Both the position numbers and the translations under genes were made by a program. From positions 352,501-416,500 of the forward strand of contig JBBBDQ010001936.1 of the NCBI GenBank assembly GCA_037127315.1: a stretch of DNA of 64,000 nucleotides, given 5' to 3'. Numbering within the stretch: position 1 is the first letter of the stretch; every line of letters begins with the position of its first letter. The DNA comes from Ascarosepion bandense. Its lineage: Eukaryota; Mollusca; Cephalopoda; Sepiida; Sepiidae. Under the pieces are notes generated by a model. It searched no databases. It was not told where the DNA came from and saw only the letters and a list, made by a program, of their open reading frames with translations. Below are positions 29,702 to 40,505 of the stretch, piece after piece.

Positions 29702-29986
29702 TCGTTCATTATATATCCCATAATTCTTTCTTTCTGCAGGAATAAATTGAGCATTCAAGATTGTAAGACTCGCCTTCGCAATGATGTTTCCAACTAGCTC
29801 CAGTTGGCAGACAAAACTAAACAGGGTTGTAACTCACTCACCTCCCCCTACCAATTAGGCTGTCAAATGTTTTTCTTCAACCACAGTTGAAAATTGGTTG
29901 TTGCCATTTACCAATTCTACATAAATGCCCTTTTATTTTCCATTTTCTTAAAATGTGCATGTGGCTCATGTGTTTATAAGACAGCC

Positions 29987-30277
29987 TGCTGTGGAGTAGT
30001 TTTCGTACTGAAGGTTATAATCGTGCTATATCGGTTGCTAATCGACTTAACGTACCCAAAATATTACGAACTTGGTAATCTTCCACTGAAAACTGACTCC
30101 TTAGCATTCGGCTAACTGCCGACTAATATCAACTGCCTAGTAGTTCTACTGAACTCCGATAGAAATCTAAAGAACTCCTATGAACTTCCCAATAACTCCT
30201 CAGAACATCCTGTTAACTATTATTATTATAGGAGGGAGAGTCCATTATCTGAGGAATAGGTGTATTTCCCCATAACA
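29987..30277 (+). mobile_element. LTR-like element D2 (candidate solo LTR)
   Basis: 291 bp from TGCTGTGGAGTAG to CCATAACA with CAGCC directly repeated on both sides (29982-29986 and 30278-30282). A 5-bp duplication and TG..CA ends fit a solo LTR. Close relative of D1 at 24093. Confidence 0.68.
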
Positions 30278-30282
30278 CAGCC

Positions 30283-30945
30283 AAAAACACCTCCTCATGA
30301 AAATGGAGCCACCTTGTTGCATACTATGCCATTATTTACCTCGTTTCCACACTGGTGCACATCATGTCAAGAAACCTAATTGATTTTGCATGTACTGATA
30401 ATCTGTAGCGAATTCCAGCAAACACAAACAAAGTATGTCAGCAAGGATAACTCTTCAAAAATACGAAACCAAGTGAGAATTTGCAGTTACTGTCCATTTC
30501 TTTACGGTGTATGCTTGGAAAAGTCCAGCAATATTTTTTAAGGCACTTGTGGATTTGAATTCCTCTTCATACTAGTTCTATATTTCTCCGTTATTATTTT
30601 TTATACAATTTTCATTTGGAAAAAATATTTTATGGCTTTACATCCATCCGTAGTCGATGGGGGCCTGAAAGCATAAGAAAAAGAATTTGATTCCTCGGTT
30701 TGGTTTTGTTGTCTTTGTTTAGCATCCTATCGACACCTCTATGGGTTATTTAACACCAAAATCTAGATCTGAAAAAAATTCAAATTTTATAATTAATTGA
30801 AAGGATGATATTCTTTTGTGATTAAATTATAATTAGTAAGCTGCATTTTTCTACCTAATAATTTTACTAGATCAAACGAGGTGAAAACTTGATAATAGCA
30901 AATTGTTTTTTGACAATCTATGCCATGTCATCAGTTTTGCTATTT
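30283..30945. other. No gene seen
   Basis: AT-rich sequence; 'gggttatttaacaccaaaa' near 30745 repeats a block at 5.01 and 25.69 kb. Nothing else recognised. Confidence 0.5.
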
Positions 30946-31311
30946 TGGAGTAGATAGACTCAACTATCGCCCGGTTCACACTCCACCCACGTCTATTGAA
31001 CAGGTGAAGAGGCTCATCCCTTGTTCCCTGTTTAGGATGTGGTTTCCGGCTTTCTCTTTTCCAATCTTTTACTCTTTTCCATTCTTTTAATTTTTTATTT
31101 TTTTCAATCAATTGGAGTAGATAGACTAAACTATCGCATGGTTCACACTCCACCCACGTCTATTGAACAGGTGTAGAGGCTCATCCCTTGTTCCCTGTTT
31201 AGGATGTGGTTTCCAGTTTTCTTTTCCAATCTTTTTACTCTTACGTAGCCCCCTGCGCATCAGTGGCGATACCGCCTTGCTTGGGGTAATATGATTAAAA
31301 AAAAAAAAAAA
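30946..31311 (+). mobile_element. LINE-tailed short element T, two heads in tandem
   Basis: Two near-identical heads ('ttggagtagatagactaaac', 'ggttcacactccacccacgt', 'gaggctcatcccttgttccc') start at about 30946 and 31111. The second continues into 'ccccctgcgcatcagtggcg', 'cttgcttggggtaatatgat' and an A-run. The final ~70 bp are the CR1/Jockey-like LINE tail, so T looks like a non-autonomous partner that borrows the LINE's 3' end. Confidence 0.78.
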
Positions 31312-31504
31312 AGTATATTGATTGTTATTTTTTATAAAAAAATGTATGGTTCTTCATTTATTATAAAATATAGTGTTGGTAAATTTACTATAATAATGCA
31401 TTTTTTAAATAAAAAATGCATATGGTTACTATTAGAAGTTATTAGCAGTGATAATTTTTTCAGTGTTTGGATTTTTGTTTGGAGGTTCACTATTTTGCCA
31501 TACG

Positions 31505-32330
31505 TGGGACCCAAAGAGGATTACATGAACTGGAAAGATTATATTGAGTCAATAGCTAGGTATGCTGCTAGTAAATTTAGTTCTGTTTGTCAGACGATCG
31601 TTCTCGCCAGAATACAGATTAGATATTTATTAGTTTACCGATCGTTCTTAGTTTAAATAATGATAACACATCTAGCCTGGTTTCCCGGCTGAATGTTTAG
31701 AGACTATTGATAAAGTCCAAAGAAGAATCTGCAGTACTGATCGTCCTGACCTGGTATCTTGACTTCAGACACGTAACTTTCCTGTTCCTTTCCGATAAAT
31801 AATTTTATGATAATTTTTCTGATAAACTCTCATCTATGGTAATTAGAATTTATTTATTTAAGTGTAGTGGATGTGAGTTTTGGTTCAATGGATATCGGCT
31901 CGGAAGGATAAAGTGGAGAGCCGAGTTCGAATTCCAGTTGTATTTGTTGCATTCACTTACGCGCAAATACCCTTGGAAAAGGTGTTAATCCGTCTCTTCC
32001 CTTCAGTCAGGGGTTAAATAACAGAACAGATTGGGTTCTATAGCCTTGGCTGGCAACTAGTCTACCGCAGAAAGTAATGACAACCTACTGCGGAATACTC
32101 TTCTGCCCAGTCAGACATGTCCCTTTCGAGATATGATCGCCCAAGCGTGTATCACGTATGGCACTTGACTGACTGACTGTAGTACTAGATTGGTGGTAAA
32201 GTATCATTATTTTACAGTTGAAATGGCTAGATGGAACTGTAAGTTCTATTCTGATAGTTTCTTCTATCGCACTTCTCTCGTGTGGAATTCAAGACTTTGG
32301 TGAGAATATGTGCTTAGAACTCTCTTTGAT
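31505..32330 (+). mobile_element. Diverged CR1/Jockey-like LINE fragment split by a SINE
   Basis: 31505-31866 encodes in pieces 'GPKEDYMNWKDYIESIARYAASKFSSVCQ' and 'ETIDKVQRRICSTD'; 32185-32330 encodes 'RWNCKFYSDSFFYRTSLVWNS' in another frame. The order fits one element interrupted by the SINE at 31868-32180. Its protein differs more from the others, so it may belong to an older subfamily. Confidence 0.75.
31868..32180 (+). mobile_element. tRNA-derived SINE, full length
   Basis: Complete from a diverged head ('ttttggttcaatggatatcg') to tail 'cacttgactgactgactg'. It has the hairpin with TTTC loop. Inserted in the diverged LINE. Possible short duplication TGTAGT only. Confidence 0.87.
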
Positions 32331-32640
32331 CTTCAAAAATGGAAATGCAATGAGACTCGTTATCTTCTCTATTTTTAATTCTTGTTCTCTGTCAAATTGG
32401 TACTGAGTATGACCGTAAACTGCATCCGGCAGCAAGGCATCTGATTTGGAGGTTGTGAGGAGCATGGAACTGTAAATAAATTCTGTAAAGAAACAGGCGT
32501 CAACTTCAAAGTGAGCTGTTTTATATTTAAGTTGTGGCGTAGATTTAATTTGCAGCAAACAAAAGCATAAGCCAAGGAAAGGGTTCAGCTGAAACGATGC
32601 GCCATCTTTGGTTTTAAACGTGTAAAAATAAAATAAAATC
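32331..32640. other. No gene seen
   Basis: Frames up to 89 codons exist but show no recognisable domain. Confidence 0.45.
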
Positions 32641-33174
32641 CTCTCAGAGATTATACAAGATTAGGGAGAGTGAAAGAAGGTGAAAGTAGATAAAGAGAAA
32701 GAAGAGAGAGTGAAAGCGAGAGAGAGAGAGAGAGAGAGAGAGAATGGGGATAGAGTGAAAAAGAGAGAAAAAGAAAAGTGTCTACGAGAGTGTACAGGAT
32801 TAGGAAGAAAGAGTGGAGAAAGAGAAACATAAAGAATTGAGAGAGAAAGAAGAGAGGAGAAGAGAGAGAACGACGATAGATAAAAAATAGTATACGATTC
32901 TACACAATTACGGAGAAAAAGGACAGACAGAAATATGAGTACGAAGAATACAGACAGAGAGAGAGAGAGAGAGAGAAAGAGAGAGGTAAGAGAGATAAAA
33001 AGAAAGAAGAGATAAAAAAGAAGAAAATAGTCTACATGATTAGAAAGAGAGAGAAAGAAAGAGAGAGAATAGGACAGAAGAGTCAGATAAAGAAGGGAGG
33101 GAAAAGACAGAAAGGGGGAAATGAAGAAAGAAGAGAGAAAAAAATCGTATACGAGAGTCTACACGATTAAAGAA

Positions 33175-33220
<46 letters not shown>

Positions 33221-33965
33221 AAGACGATAAGGAGTAAGAAGAAAAAAGAAAGAAGAGAGAGAGAGAGTGGGTAAGAGTGTGAAGAAGAAAGAAGAGAGAA
33301 AAATAAAATAATCTACAAGAGTGCACATTAAGAAGAGAGAGAGTGGGGGAAAGAGACAGACAAAGAAGTAAGGGAGAAAGAAGAGAGAGAAAGTGGGAAA
33401 GAAATGTGAAAAAGAAGATCGTGTATGAGAGCGTACACAATTAGGGAGAGAAAGGAGAGACTGGAAAAAGTGAGAGAAAAAGAGAGAGTGGAGAGTAAGA
33501 AAAAAAGGAAAGAGAAAATTTTTTAAAATCGTCTACCCGAAACTACCCGATTAGGGAGAGAGAAGACGGAAGAGATAAATAAAGAAATGAAAGAAAAAGA
33601 AAATGACAAGACGAGAGAGAGAAAGAAGAGAAAAAAGAAAATCGTATAGGGAATTCTACACGATAAGGAAGAGAGAGCGGATAACAGGACAAAGAGAAAG
33701 AAGAGAGAGAAAGAAGCGAGAGGAGAGAAAATTTTAAAAAAGAAAGAGAAGAGAAAAAGAAAATTGTCTACAAGCGTGTATACGATTAGAAAGAGACAGA
33801 AGGAAAAAACTTAAAGAGAAAAAAAGAGTGAGAGGAAGAAGAGAGAGAGTAAAAAAAAGGAAGGAAAAACAAAATAGTCTACGAGAGTCTACACGATCAG
33901 GGAGAGAGCGAAAAGAAGAAGAAAGCAGTGAGAGAGAGAGAGAGAGAGAAAAAAAAAGAGAAATA
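32640..33965. repeat. Purine-rich minisatellite, ~11 units of 105-160 bp
   Basis: Plus strand almost all A and G. A non-purine landmark of the form 'gtctacgagagtctacacga' recurs about eleven times (near 32644, 32781, 32888, 33029, 33147, 33311, 33420, 33531, 33641, 33767, 33880), each followed by 'ttagggagagag'. Between landmarks the AG-runs vary in length. Confidence 0.9.
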
Positions 33966-34747
33966 AATGAGAATTTTGTGGGGTTGTCAAGACGTATGGA
34001 GGGCGGAATCAACGACAAACTCCCACAGATTTACTCCGGAAATCGTGTTGAATTGTTCTTAATTGCGATATTGGCGCTTCTTGTGATCAGATTAACCAGA
34101 GCAACGTCTGCAATAGCGAATATACTAAGTCGTAGAGAGATGGATACGCTTCCAGAATAGTCTCAGTTTATTCGAATTGAAAAAAAAAAACTTAGCAAAA
34201 TGGAAAAAAAATCAATCCATCGGTTTTGAAGATGATTGAAAAGCGTTTGATTAGCTTCTAATCTCTGTCGATGTTTCTCGATTCACAGACGGCAGTTTGC
34301 TGCTTTTTCGTCTCTCTATTATTGAAGAGCTGACTTTTAACTTCCTGGCCACCATTTTCTGTTTCTGGTTTCTTCTGAAGGAACTCGGTAACGAGAAAAC
34401 ATCAAGGCGAGGGACAGAGAGTGAGTTAGAGAGAGGGAGATTAAAGAAATAAATATATCTGGTCTCAATGGCTGACTTTCATCTGACTTTCTTTTCCTAT
34501 GTGGAAAGATACGTTCAGTATGTTTTAGTTGATAAGGCAATTTTTTTCATCGAGCATTATATATATATATATAAATCTACCTGCATCTCACTTTCCACAC
34601 AGACGCACACATACACATATGCAGAGACAGGCAGACACACGCAGATAATCGACAGACAAACTGATTGATCTTTTAATTTTGCGCTGTTTCTTCCTTTATT
34701 TTCTCGACTGCATAGTGATTACAAAGATACGGCAACTCGAAAAACTT
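33966..34747. other. No gene seen
   Basis: A frame reading out of the purine tract to 34160 includes 'ELFLIAILALLVIRLTRA', a possible membrane segment, but its N-terminal half is low-complexity and no start, domain or splice context supports it. Short (TA)n at 34558-34573. Confidence 0.4.
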
Positions 34748-35160
34748 ACTCTATTCATTTTGATACTCCATTTCTCGTTACTCCCGCCTGTGGAACTCCT
34801 TTCCGTATACTTGCTTTCCTGACGGCTACAACCTCCAGGAATTTAAATGCAATGTCAATACCCATCTCTTATCCACTTGACTCCAGTCCTTTTTACATCA
34901 CCCCGTATATCGTGTTCTTTTCCTTTCTCTTTACCTCCACAACCATCTTCACTCCTGTGTTCTCATCCTTCTCTTGCCCTTTCTCTGACACCCCCAGTAA
35001 CTCGTTCGTCTTTCTCGTCACTCTCATCCTGTCTAAACTTTTACTCTTATGTAGCCCCCTGCGCATCAGTGGCGGTACCGCCTTGCTTGGGGTGAAACGA
35101 TTTAAAAAAACGACTTAGAACTTAAAAAATAAAGATTAATCAAATTTAATTTTGTAGGCA
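34748..35160 (+). mobile_element. CR1/Jockey-like LINE tail with extra 3' sequence
   Basis: Ends of ORF2 ('SRLWNSFPYTCFPDGYNLQEFKCNVNTH' in pieces) and the full 3' UTR to 'gccttgcttggggtgaaacg' and A-run. After the A-run comes 'cttaaaaaataaagattaat' and 'caaatttaat', which also follows the copy ending near 40130. Confidence 0.85.
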
Positions 35161-35164
35161 ACGA

Positions 35165-35600
35165 TTAAAAAAAATGAATTTGTTGGCGAGGGACTCAACA
35201 CGGAGGCCTACATCAAGTGCCTTGAGGAGGTAGTGCTGCCCTGTGTTATGAGGGTGGTTGCTAGAAGACCTTATGCCTGGCAAAATGATTCTGCACTATG
35301 CCACACAAGCAAAAGAACCCAGTCACGGCTCTCAGACAATTTCAGCGACCACATTACACCTTACATCTGACCACCTAACTCCAAAGATTACAACAGTCTT
35401 GTTTATTATGAATGAAGCATAAAAAAAATCAACAAAACTCTTTGTAACATCAAAGGTGAACGAAAGTTAAGGATTATGGCAGCATTCACTAATTTAAACA
35501 AGGAGTCCAGAAGAATTGCAGTAGAGTCCGAAATCGTCTGAGGCACGTGGTTAAAACCAATGGCGATTTAATTAAATAAGTTTACTCTTTAGTATTTCTA
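35165..35600 (+). pseudogene. Mariner-type transposase C-terminal fragment
   Basis: One frame reads 'NTEAYIKCLEEVVLPCVMRVVARRPYAWQNDSALCHTSKRTQSRL' (second catalytic Asp in WQND) and, after a stop, 'PPNSKDYNSLVYYE', where mariner relatives have a PDLNPLDY-type block; the last catalytic Asp is replaced by Val. 'GERKLRIMAAFTNLNKE' follows. N-terminal half absent. Inactive. Confidence 0.8.
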
Positions 35601-35617
35601 GATATTTTTGTGTCCGT

Positions 35618-35918
35618 CAGTCAGTCAGCTAAGTGTAATAAGTGATACACACTTTGGGCGATCATGTCTCGAAAGTGACATGACTGACTGAGGAGAAGAT
35701 TATTCGCAGTAGCTTGCCATTTCTTTCTGCGATACACTGGTTACTAGCCGGGCTATAGAACCAAATCTGTCCTATTATTTAACCCATAACTGGAGGGAAG
35801 AGACGGATTAATACCTTTCCTGAGGGTATATATGCGTAAGTGAATGCAAGGAATTTTACTGGAATTCGAACTCGGCACCTCGATTTATCGTTCCGAGTCG
35901 ATATCCACAACGTACATC
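35618..35918 (-). mobile_element. tRNA-derived SINE, head slightly shortened
   Basis: Minus-strand SINE, all blocks present. About ten bases of the head between 'gatatccac' and 'aacgtacatcc' are missing, cutting the A-box region. Confidence 0.87.
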
Positions 35919-36005
35919 CATTTGGTAAACATAACTGTTAAATTGAGATGTCAGTGTTATTTTCACTTTTTGCGTAAATTTGACGACAATTTATCCATCT
36001 CCACC

Positions 36006-36008
<3 letters not shown>

Positions 36009-36065
<57 letters not shown>
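36009..36065. repeat. (GT)n microsatellite
   Basis: Uninterrupted GT run. Confidence 0.95.
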
Positions 36066-36066
<1 letters not shown>

Positions 36067-36140
36067 CGTAAAGGCACCATTATGATCTCTTCATCTTCAA
36101 TGCAGATGTAGTAAGATTCGATGCAAGGTCGAATGAAAGA

Positions 36141-36830
36141 CTTATAAATATATAATATGTGCAGGAATGTCTTAAGAATGCTTTAGGGACGCTTTAAGAA
36201 TGTTTTAGAAATGTTTTAAGAAGGTTTTAAGAATGTTTTAAGGAATGTTTTCATGCCAGAAATTGTTGGGAGATTTTCTTTTAGAAGAATAAAAGCCTTT
36301 AAACAATGGAAAATATAATCAATAGAGATGTTTTAAGTTATGTTTTATGATTTAAGTTTGTTTAAGATGTTTTCAGAAAAATTTGGATGGCAGTGGTTGT
36401 TTGAATATTTTCCCCATGTTTATAAAAGTTCCATAGTTTATAAAAAAAACTATGGAAAATATAACATAGATGTTTTAAAGCATGTTTTAAGAAATGCTTT
36501 AAGAATTTTTAGAACATGTTTCAAGGAAAGTTTTATCGGAGTGATTGTTAAAATGTTGAGTAAAAGGCTTGAATCAACAGGAAATGTTTTAATGAATATT
36601 TTAAGGAATGTTTATTAGAATGTTTTAGGAATGTTTCAAAAATGTTTTAAGAATGTTTTCCGGAATGTATTCACGGCAAAAATTATTAGAATTTTTCCAG
36701 ATGAGTAAACGCTTGAAACAACGTAAAATATAATCACAAGATATATTTTCAAGCATGTTTCAAAGAATGTTAATAATATTATATGAATGTTTGAAGAATG
36801 TTTTTAGTATGGAAATTATTTAAGAAAGAA
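36141..36830. repeat. Degenerate minisatellite of 'agaatgttttaa' type
   Basis: Variants of 'aagaatgttttaaggaatg' recur throughout, and a longer block ('cggcaaaaattattagaa' / 'gccagaaattgttgggag') appears at about 36255, 36390 and 36675, so there is a higher order. Frames across it have no recognised domain. Confidence 0.75.
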
Positions 36831-36869
36831 TAACCAATTAAGATGTCAGTTCTTCAATATGACAGTTGA

Positions 36870-37290
36870 TGCTGGACAATATCATCAAAGATGAAGGAAA
36901 AACTTGAAGCAATTGAAATGTGGTTCTACAGAAGGATGCTGCGGATCTCATGCATTGAGGATGTGAGCAATGATGGGGTTTTGGAAAAGATGGAAACGAA
37001 AAGGAAATTAATACTGAGCATCAGGAAGAGACAGCTAAACTTCCTGGAACAATGAGGAAGGAGGGTTTGGTAAACCTGATGCTAACAGGTTACATACAGA
37101 GAAAAAGAGAGAGGGAAAATTAGCGGATAACATATTTGAAGGGCCTGAGCAGGTGAATGACAAAACGGTGGTTGCGTGATGTAACGGGTGGAAGCATGCT
37201 AAGAGCCACGAGGGATAGGGAGACGTGGAAAACCATGATCGCTTACGTCCTGAAAGGACAGGACACATACAAGAAGAAGAAAGTCTAAGA
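36870..37290 (+). pseudogene. RTE-like LINE ORF2 C-terminus
   Basis: In pieces: 'KEKLEAIEMWFYRRMLRIS', 'EDVSNDGVLEKMETKRKLILSIRKRQLNF', 'EGLVNLMLTG', 'ATRDRETWKTMIAYVLKGQD', then an (AAG)n-type end. Frameshifts break it. 5' truncated. Confidence 0.82.
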
Positions 37291-37322
37291 GGAAATACCT
37301 GCTGCCAATCCTTAAGAAATAC

Positions 37323-38205
37323 CTGATGTGAGTCAATAGCTGATGTGAGTCAATAGCTGATGTGAGTCAATAGCTGATGTGACTCAATAGCTGATGTGAG
37401 TCAATAGCTGACGTGACTCAATAGCTGATGTGAGTCAATAGCTGATGTGAGTCAATAGCTGATGTGACTCAATAGCTGATGTGAGTCAATAGCTGACGTG
37501 ACTCAATAGCTGATGTGACTCAATAGCTGATGTGAGTCAATAGCTGATGTGAGTCAATAGCTGATGTGAGTCAATAGCTGATGTGACTCAATAGCTGAGG
37601 TGACTCAATAGCTGAGGTGACTCAATAGCTGATGTGACTCAATAGCTGATGTGAGTCAATAGCTGATGTGAGTCAATAGCTGATGTGACTCAATAGCTGA
37701 TGTGAGTCAATAGCTGATGTGACTCAATAGCTGATGTGAGTCAATAGCTGATGTGACTCAATAGCTGATGTGACTCAATAGCTGATGTGAGTCAATAGCT
37801 GATGTGACTCAATAGCTGATGTGAGTCAATAGCTGATGTGACTCAATAGCTGATGTGACTCAATAGCTATGTGAGTCAATAGCTGATGTGAGTCAATAGC
37901 TGATGTGACTCAATAGCTGATGTGAGTCAATAGCTGATGTGACTCAATAGCTGATGTGAGTCAATAGCTGATGTGACTCAATAGCTGATGTGAGTCAATA
38001 GCTGATGTGAGTCAATAGCTGATGTGAGTCAATAGCTGATGTGACTCAATAGCTGATGTGAGTCAATAGCTGATGTGAGTCAATAGCTGATGTGACTCAA
38101 TAGCTGATGTGAGTCAATAGCTGATGTGACTCAATAGCTGATGTGACTCAATAGCTGATGTGAGTCAATAGCTGATGTGACTCAATAGCTGATGTGACTC
38201 AATAG
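37323..38205 (+). repeat. 52-unit 17-bp satellite, each unit with an AP-1 core
   Basis: By hand count, 52 units of CTGATGTGASTCAATAG, with S = G in 27 and C in 25. All are 17 bp except one 16-bp unit (about 37867). Few other changes: CTGACG in two units, CTGAGG in two. Every unit holds TGAGTCA or TGACTCA, the two orientations of the AP-1/TRE core. The array abuts a minus-strand LINE tail at 38206. The LINE family itself has 'gagtcaatagctaaatcc' in ORF2, a possible seed of the unit. Confidence 0.97.
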
Positions 38206-38755
38206 CAAGGCATTCCACTGCCACTATTGCGCATGGGGCTACATAGAGGAAGGTAAAGAGAAAGAGTAGTTAGATATAGGAAATATAGGCAATGTCAGAA
38301 GGAGGGTGATAGATGGGTAAGGATACCGAGGCTGGGGGTTGTGTAGATGGGAAGAGTGTTTGAAAGAATAAATGCGAGTTAGTGTGTTAGGAGGTGTGTA
38401 TTGACCTTACATTTAAACTCCTGGAGATTGTAGCCGTCGGGGAAGCAATCATGTGGAAGTGAATTCCACAGTCGGGAAGTGCGAGAAAAGAAACTATTGG
38501 AGTAGAAATTGTGGTTGCATTTTATCGGTTTCACTGTAAAAGGGTGGGACCTAGTTGCTAATCTAGTAGTTCGTGTAAGTGCATACCTAGGAGGCACCAG
38601 TGATCTAAGTTCATCGGAGCAGTATTTTCTCATCGGAGAAAGTATTTATAGAAGAGACACAGGGAAGCCATTTCGCGCCGGTGAGATTGAGAGACTGCAG
38701 CCGGTCTGCCAAGTCGGTATTGATCACATTACAGACTCTCCGTTAATGACAAAAA
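38206..38755 (-). mobile_element. CR1/Jockey-like LINE, end of ORF2 plus 3' UTR
   Basis: Minus strand: 'KYCSDELRSLVPPRYALTRTTRLATRSHPFTVKPIKCNHNFYSNSFF' continuing 'SRLWNSLPHDCFPDGYNLQEFKCKVNTH' (open at 38379-38633), then 3' UTR to 38206. The A-tail and last ~20 bases are missing where the satellite begins. Confidence 0.88.
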
Positions 38756-38923
38756 GTGGGTTGAAGAATTTAAATTCCACACGACACACACAAAAAAAAG
38801 GATTCATGCACGGAGCGTATTTGTTACTGTAATAATTAACATACCAAGAATGATAAGTGATGGGAAATGGGCAAATGTTACTTTCTGCAACTAAGGTCAT
38901 GAAATTATGGAGAAACATGACTG

Positions 38924-40130
38924 CCAATGTCCTCGGCTTTACACTACCTTCCGACCCCAAGTGGCATCATTAGATTGAGTCAATAGCTAAATCCATTGGC
39001 AGATAGACTAAACTATCGCCCGGTTCACACTCCACCCATGTCTATTGAACAGGTGAAGAGGCTCATCCCTTGTTTCCTGTTTAGGATGAGGTTTCCGGTT
39101 TTCTCTTTTCCAAACTTTTCTCTCTTTTTTTATTTTCTTTTTTCCAATTGGAGTAGATGGACTAAACTATCGCCCGGTTCACACTCCACCCACGTCTATT
39201 GAACAAGTGAAGAGGCTCATCCCTTGTTCCCTGTTTAGGATGTGGTTTCCAGCTTTCTCTATTCCATTCTTTTTACCCCTACGTAAGCCCCCTGCGCATC
39301 AGTGGCGTTATCGCCTTGCTTGGGGTGATATGATAAAAAAAAAAAAGGAAGTTTGGGTCACTGTGTCGAGCCAGGAAATTTTTTTCCACCCGAATCTATC
39401 TTGCACATATACAAATCAACCTTCCGTCCGTGCATAGAACACTGTTGTCATATCTAGTCAGGCGCCCCCCCCTGCTGTTTCTCTCAGTGTTCTCTACAGG
39501 CTCCAAAGGAGAATCTGTAATATGATCGGTCTAGACCTGGCAGCTCGACTCCAGCAACTTTCTCACCAGCGGGATGTGTCTTCCCTCTGTCTTTTCTGCA
39601 CATATTTTCATGGCTTCTGCTCTGACGAACCTAAGTCACTGGTGCCCCCACCACAAGAATTTGCTCGTGCAACCAGACTGGCAAAAAGGTCGCACCCATT
39701 TAAAGTTATATCAAACAAATGCAGGCGACAATTCTACTCTAACAGCTTCTTTTCTCGCACTTCCCGCCTGTGGAACTCTCTTCCATATACTTGCTTTCCT
39801 GACGGCTAAAATCCCCAGGAATTTAAACGCAATGTCAGTTCCCATCTCTTATCCAGTTGATTCCAGTACTTTCTACATCATCTATATCTTGTTCTTTTCC
39901 TTTCTCTCTACCTTTGCAACGGTCTTTACACCTGTGTTCCCATCCTTCTCTTGCCCTTTCTCTGACACCCCCTGTAACTGGTTCGTCTTTCTCTTCACTC
40001 TCCTCCTGCCTAAACTTTTACTCTTATGTAGCCCCCTGCGCATCAGTGGCGGTACCGCCTTGCTTGGGGTGAAACGATTTAAAAAAAGCGACATAGAACT
40101 TAAAAAATAAAGATTAATCAAATTTAATCC
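38924..40130 (+). mobile_element. CR1/Jockey-like LINE split by element T
   Basis: Starts 'VLGFTLPSDPKWHH', then 'IESIAKSI'. Element T is inserted at 38996-39345, after which 'RKFGSLCRARKFF' resumes. Later parts: 'LHIYKSTFRPCIEH', 'MIGLDLAARLQQLSHQRDVSSLCLF', 'ATRLAKRSHPFKV', 'FYSNSFFSRTSRLWNSLPYTCFPDG'. Full 3' UTR, A-run, and then the extra 'cttaaaaaataaagattaat' sequence shared with the copy ending at 35160. Confidence 0.88.
38996..39345 (+). mobile_element. LINE-tailed short element T, two heads, inside LINE
   Basis: Heads start at about 39000 and 39150; the second runs through 'ccccctgcgcatcagtggcg', 'gccttgcttggggtgatatg' and A-run (39334-39345). It separates 'agctaaatccattg' from 'aggaagtttggg' of the host LINE. 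Confidence 0.82.
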
Positions 40131-40505
40131 GTTAGGTTATTCATTCACGTCTTTCTCTCCTTCGATTTCACACACTTATCGAAAATAACTATTAATCTTG
40201 TTCTCCAATACATATGAGCGGATTTGATGCAATACATTGTTTCTTGGTCGCATCTATTGCTGCAAGTAAATCCGGTCATATTGTTCCTAATTGCGCACAA
40301 TTTGGGAAAAAAAACCTTCCCATGTAACATTTTCAACATTGGAAGACCGATTGCAAATATTTTATCTTTTCTTCAATATCGTCGTCCATCTTTGACATTT
40401 CGAAAATATCAGTTTAACTGGAAATATTTTTTAGTCTTACTTTTGGTTACTTCGAGTCCTATTAAGCCACCGAACAGGAAGAGAATATGGATGCACATTA
40501 AAGAC
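40131..40505. other. No gene seen
   Basis: Sequence of mixed composition without recognised repeats. The 112-codon frame from 40224 runs into the AG repeat and has no domain. Confidence 0.45.

Noticed and set aside
33159..34160. Frames across the purine tract, one with a hydrophobic C-terminal stretch
   Set aside because: Mostly low-complexity translation; the last 40 codons leave the tract but have no start, domain or splice context of their own.
37323..38205. CRISPR-like array
   Set aside because: Units are contiguous 17-mers without unique spacers, in a eukaryotic repeat context; it is a satellite.
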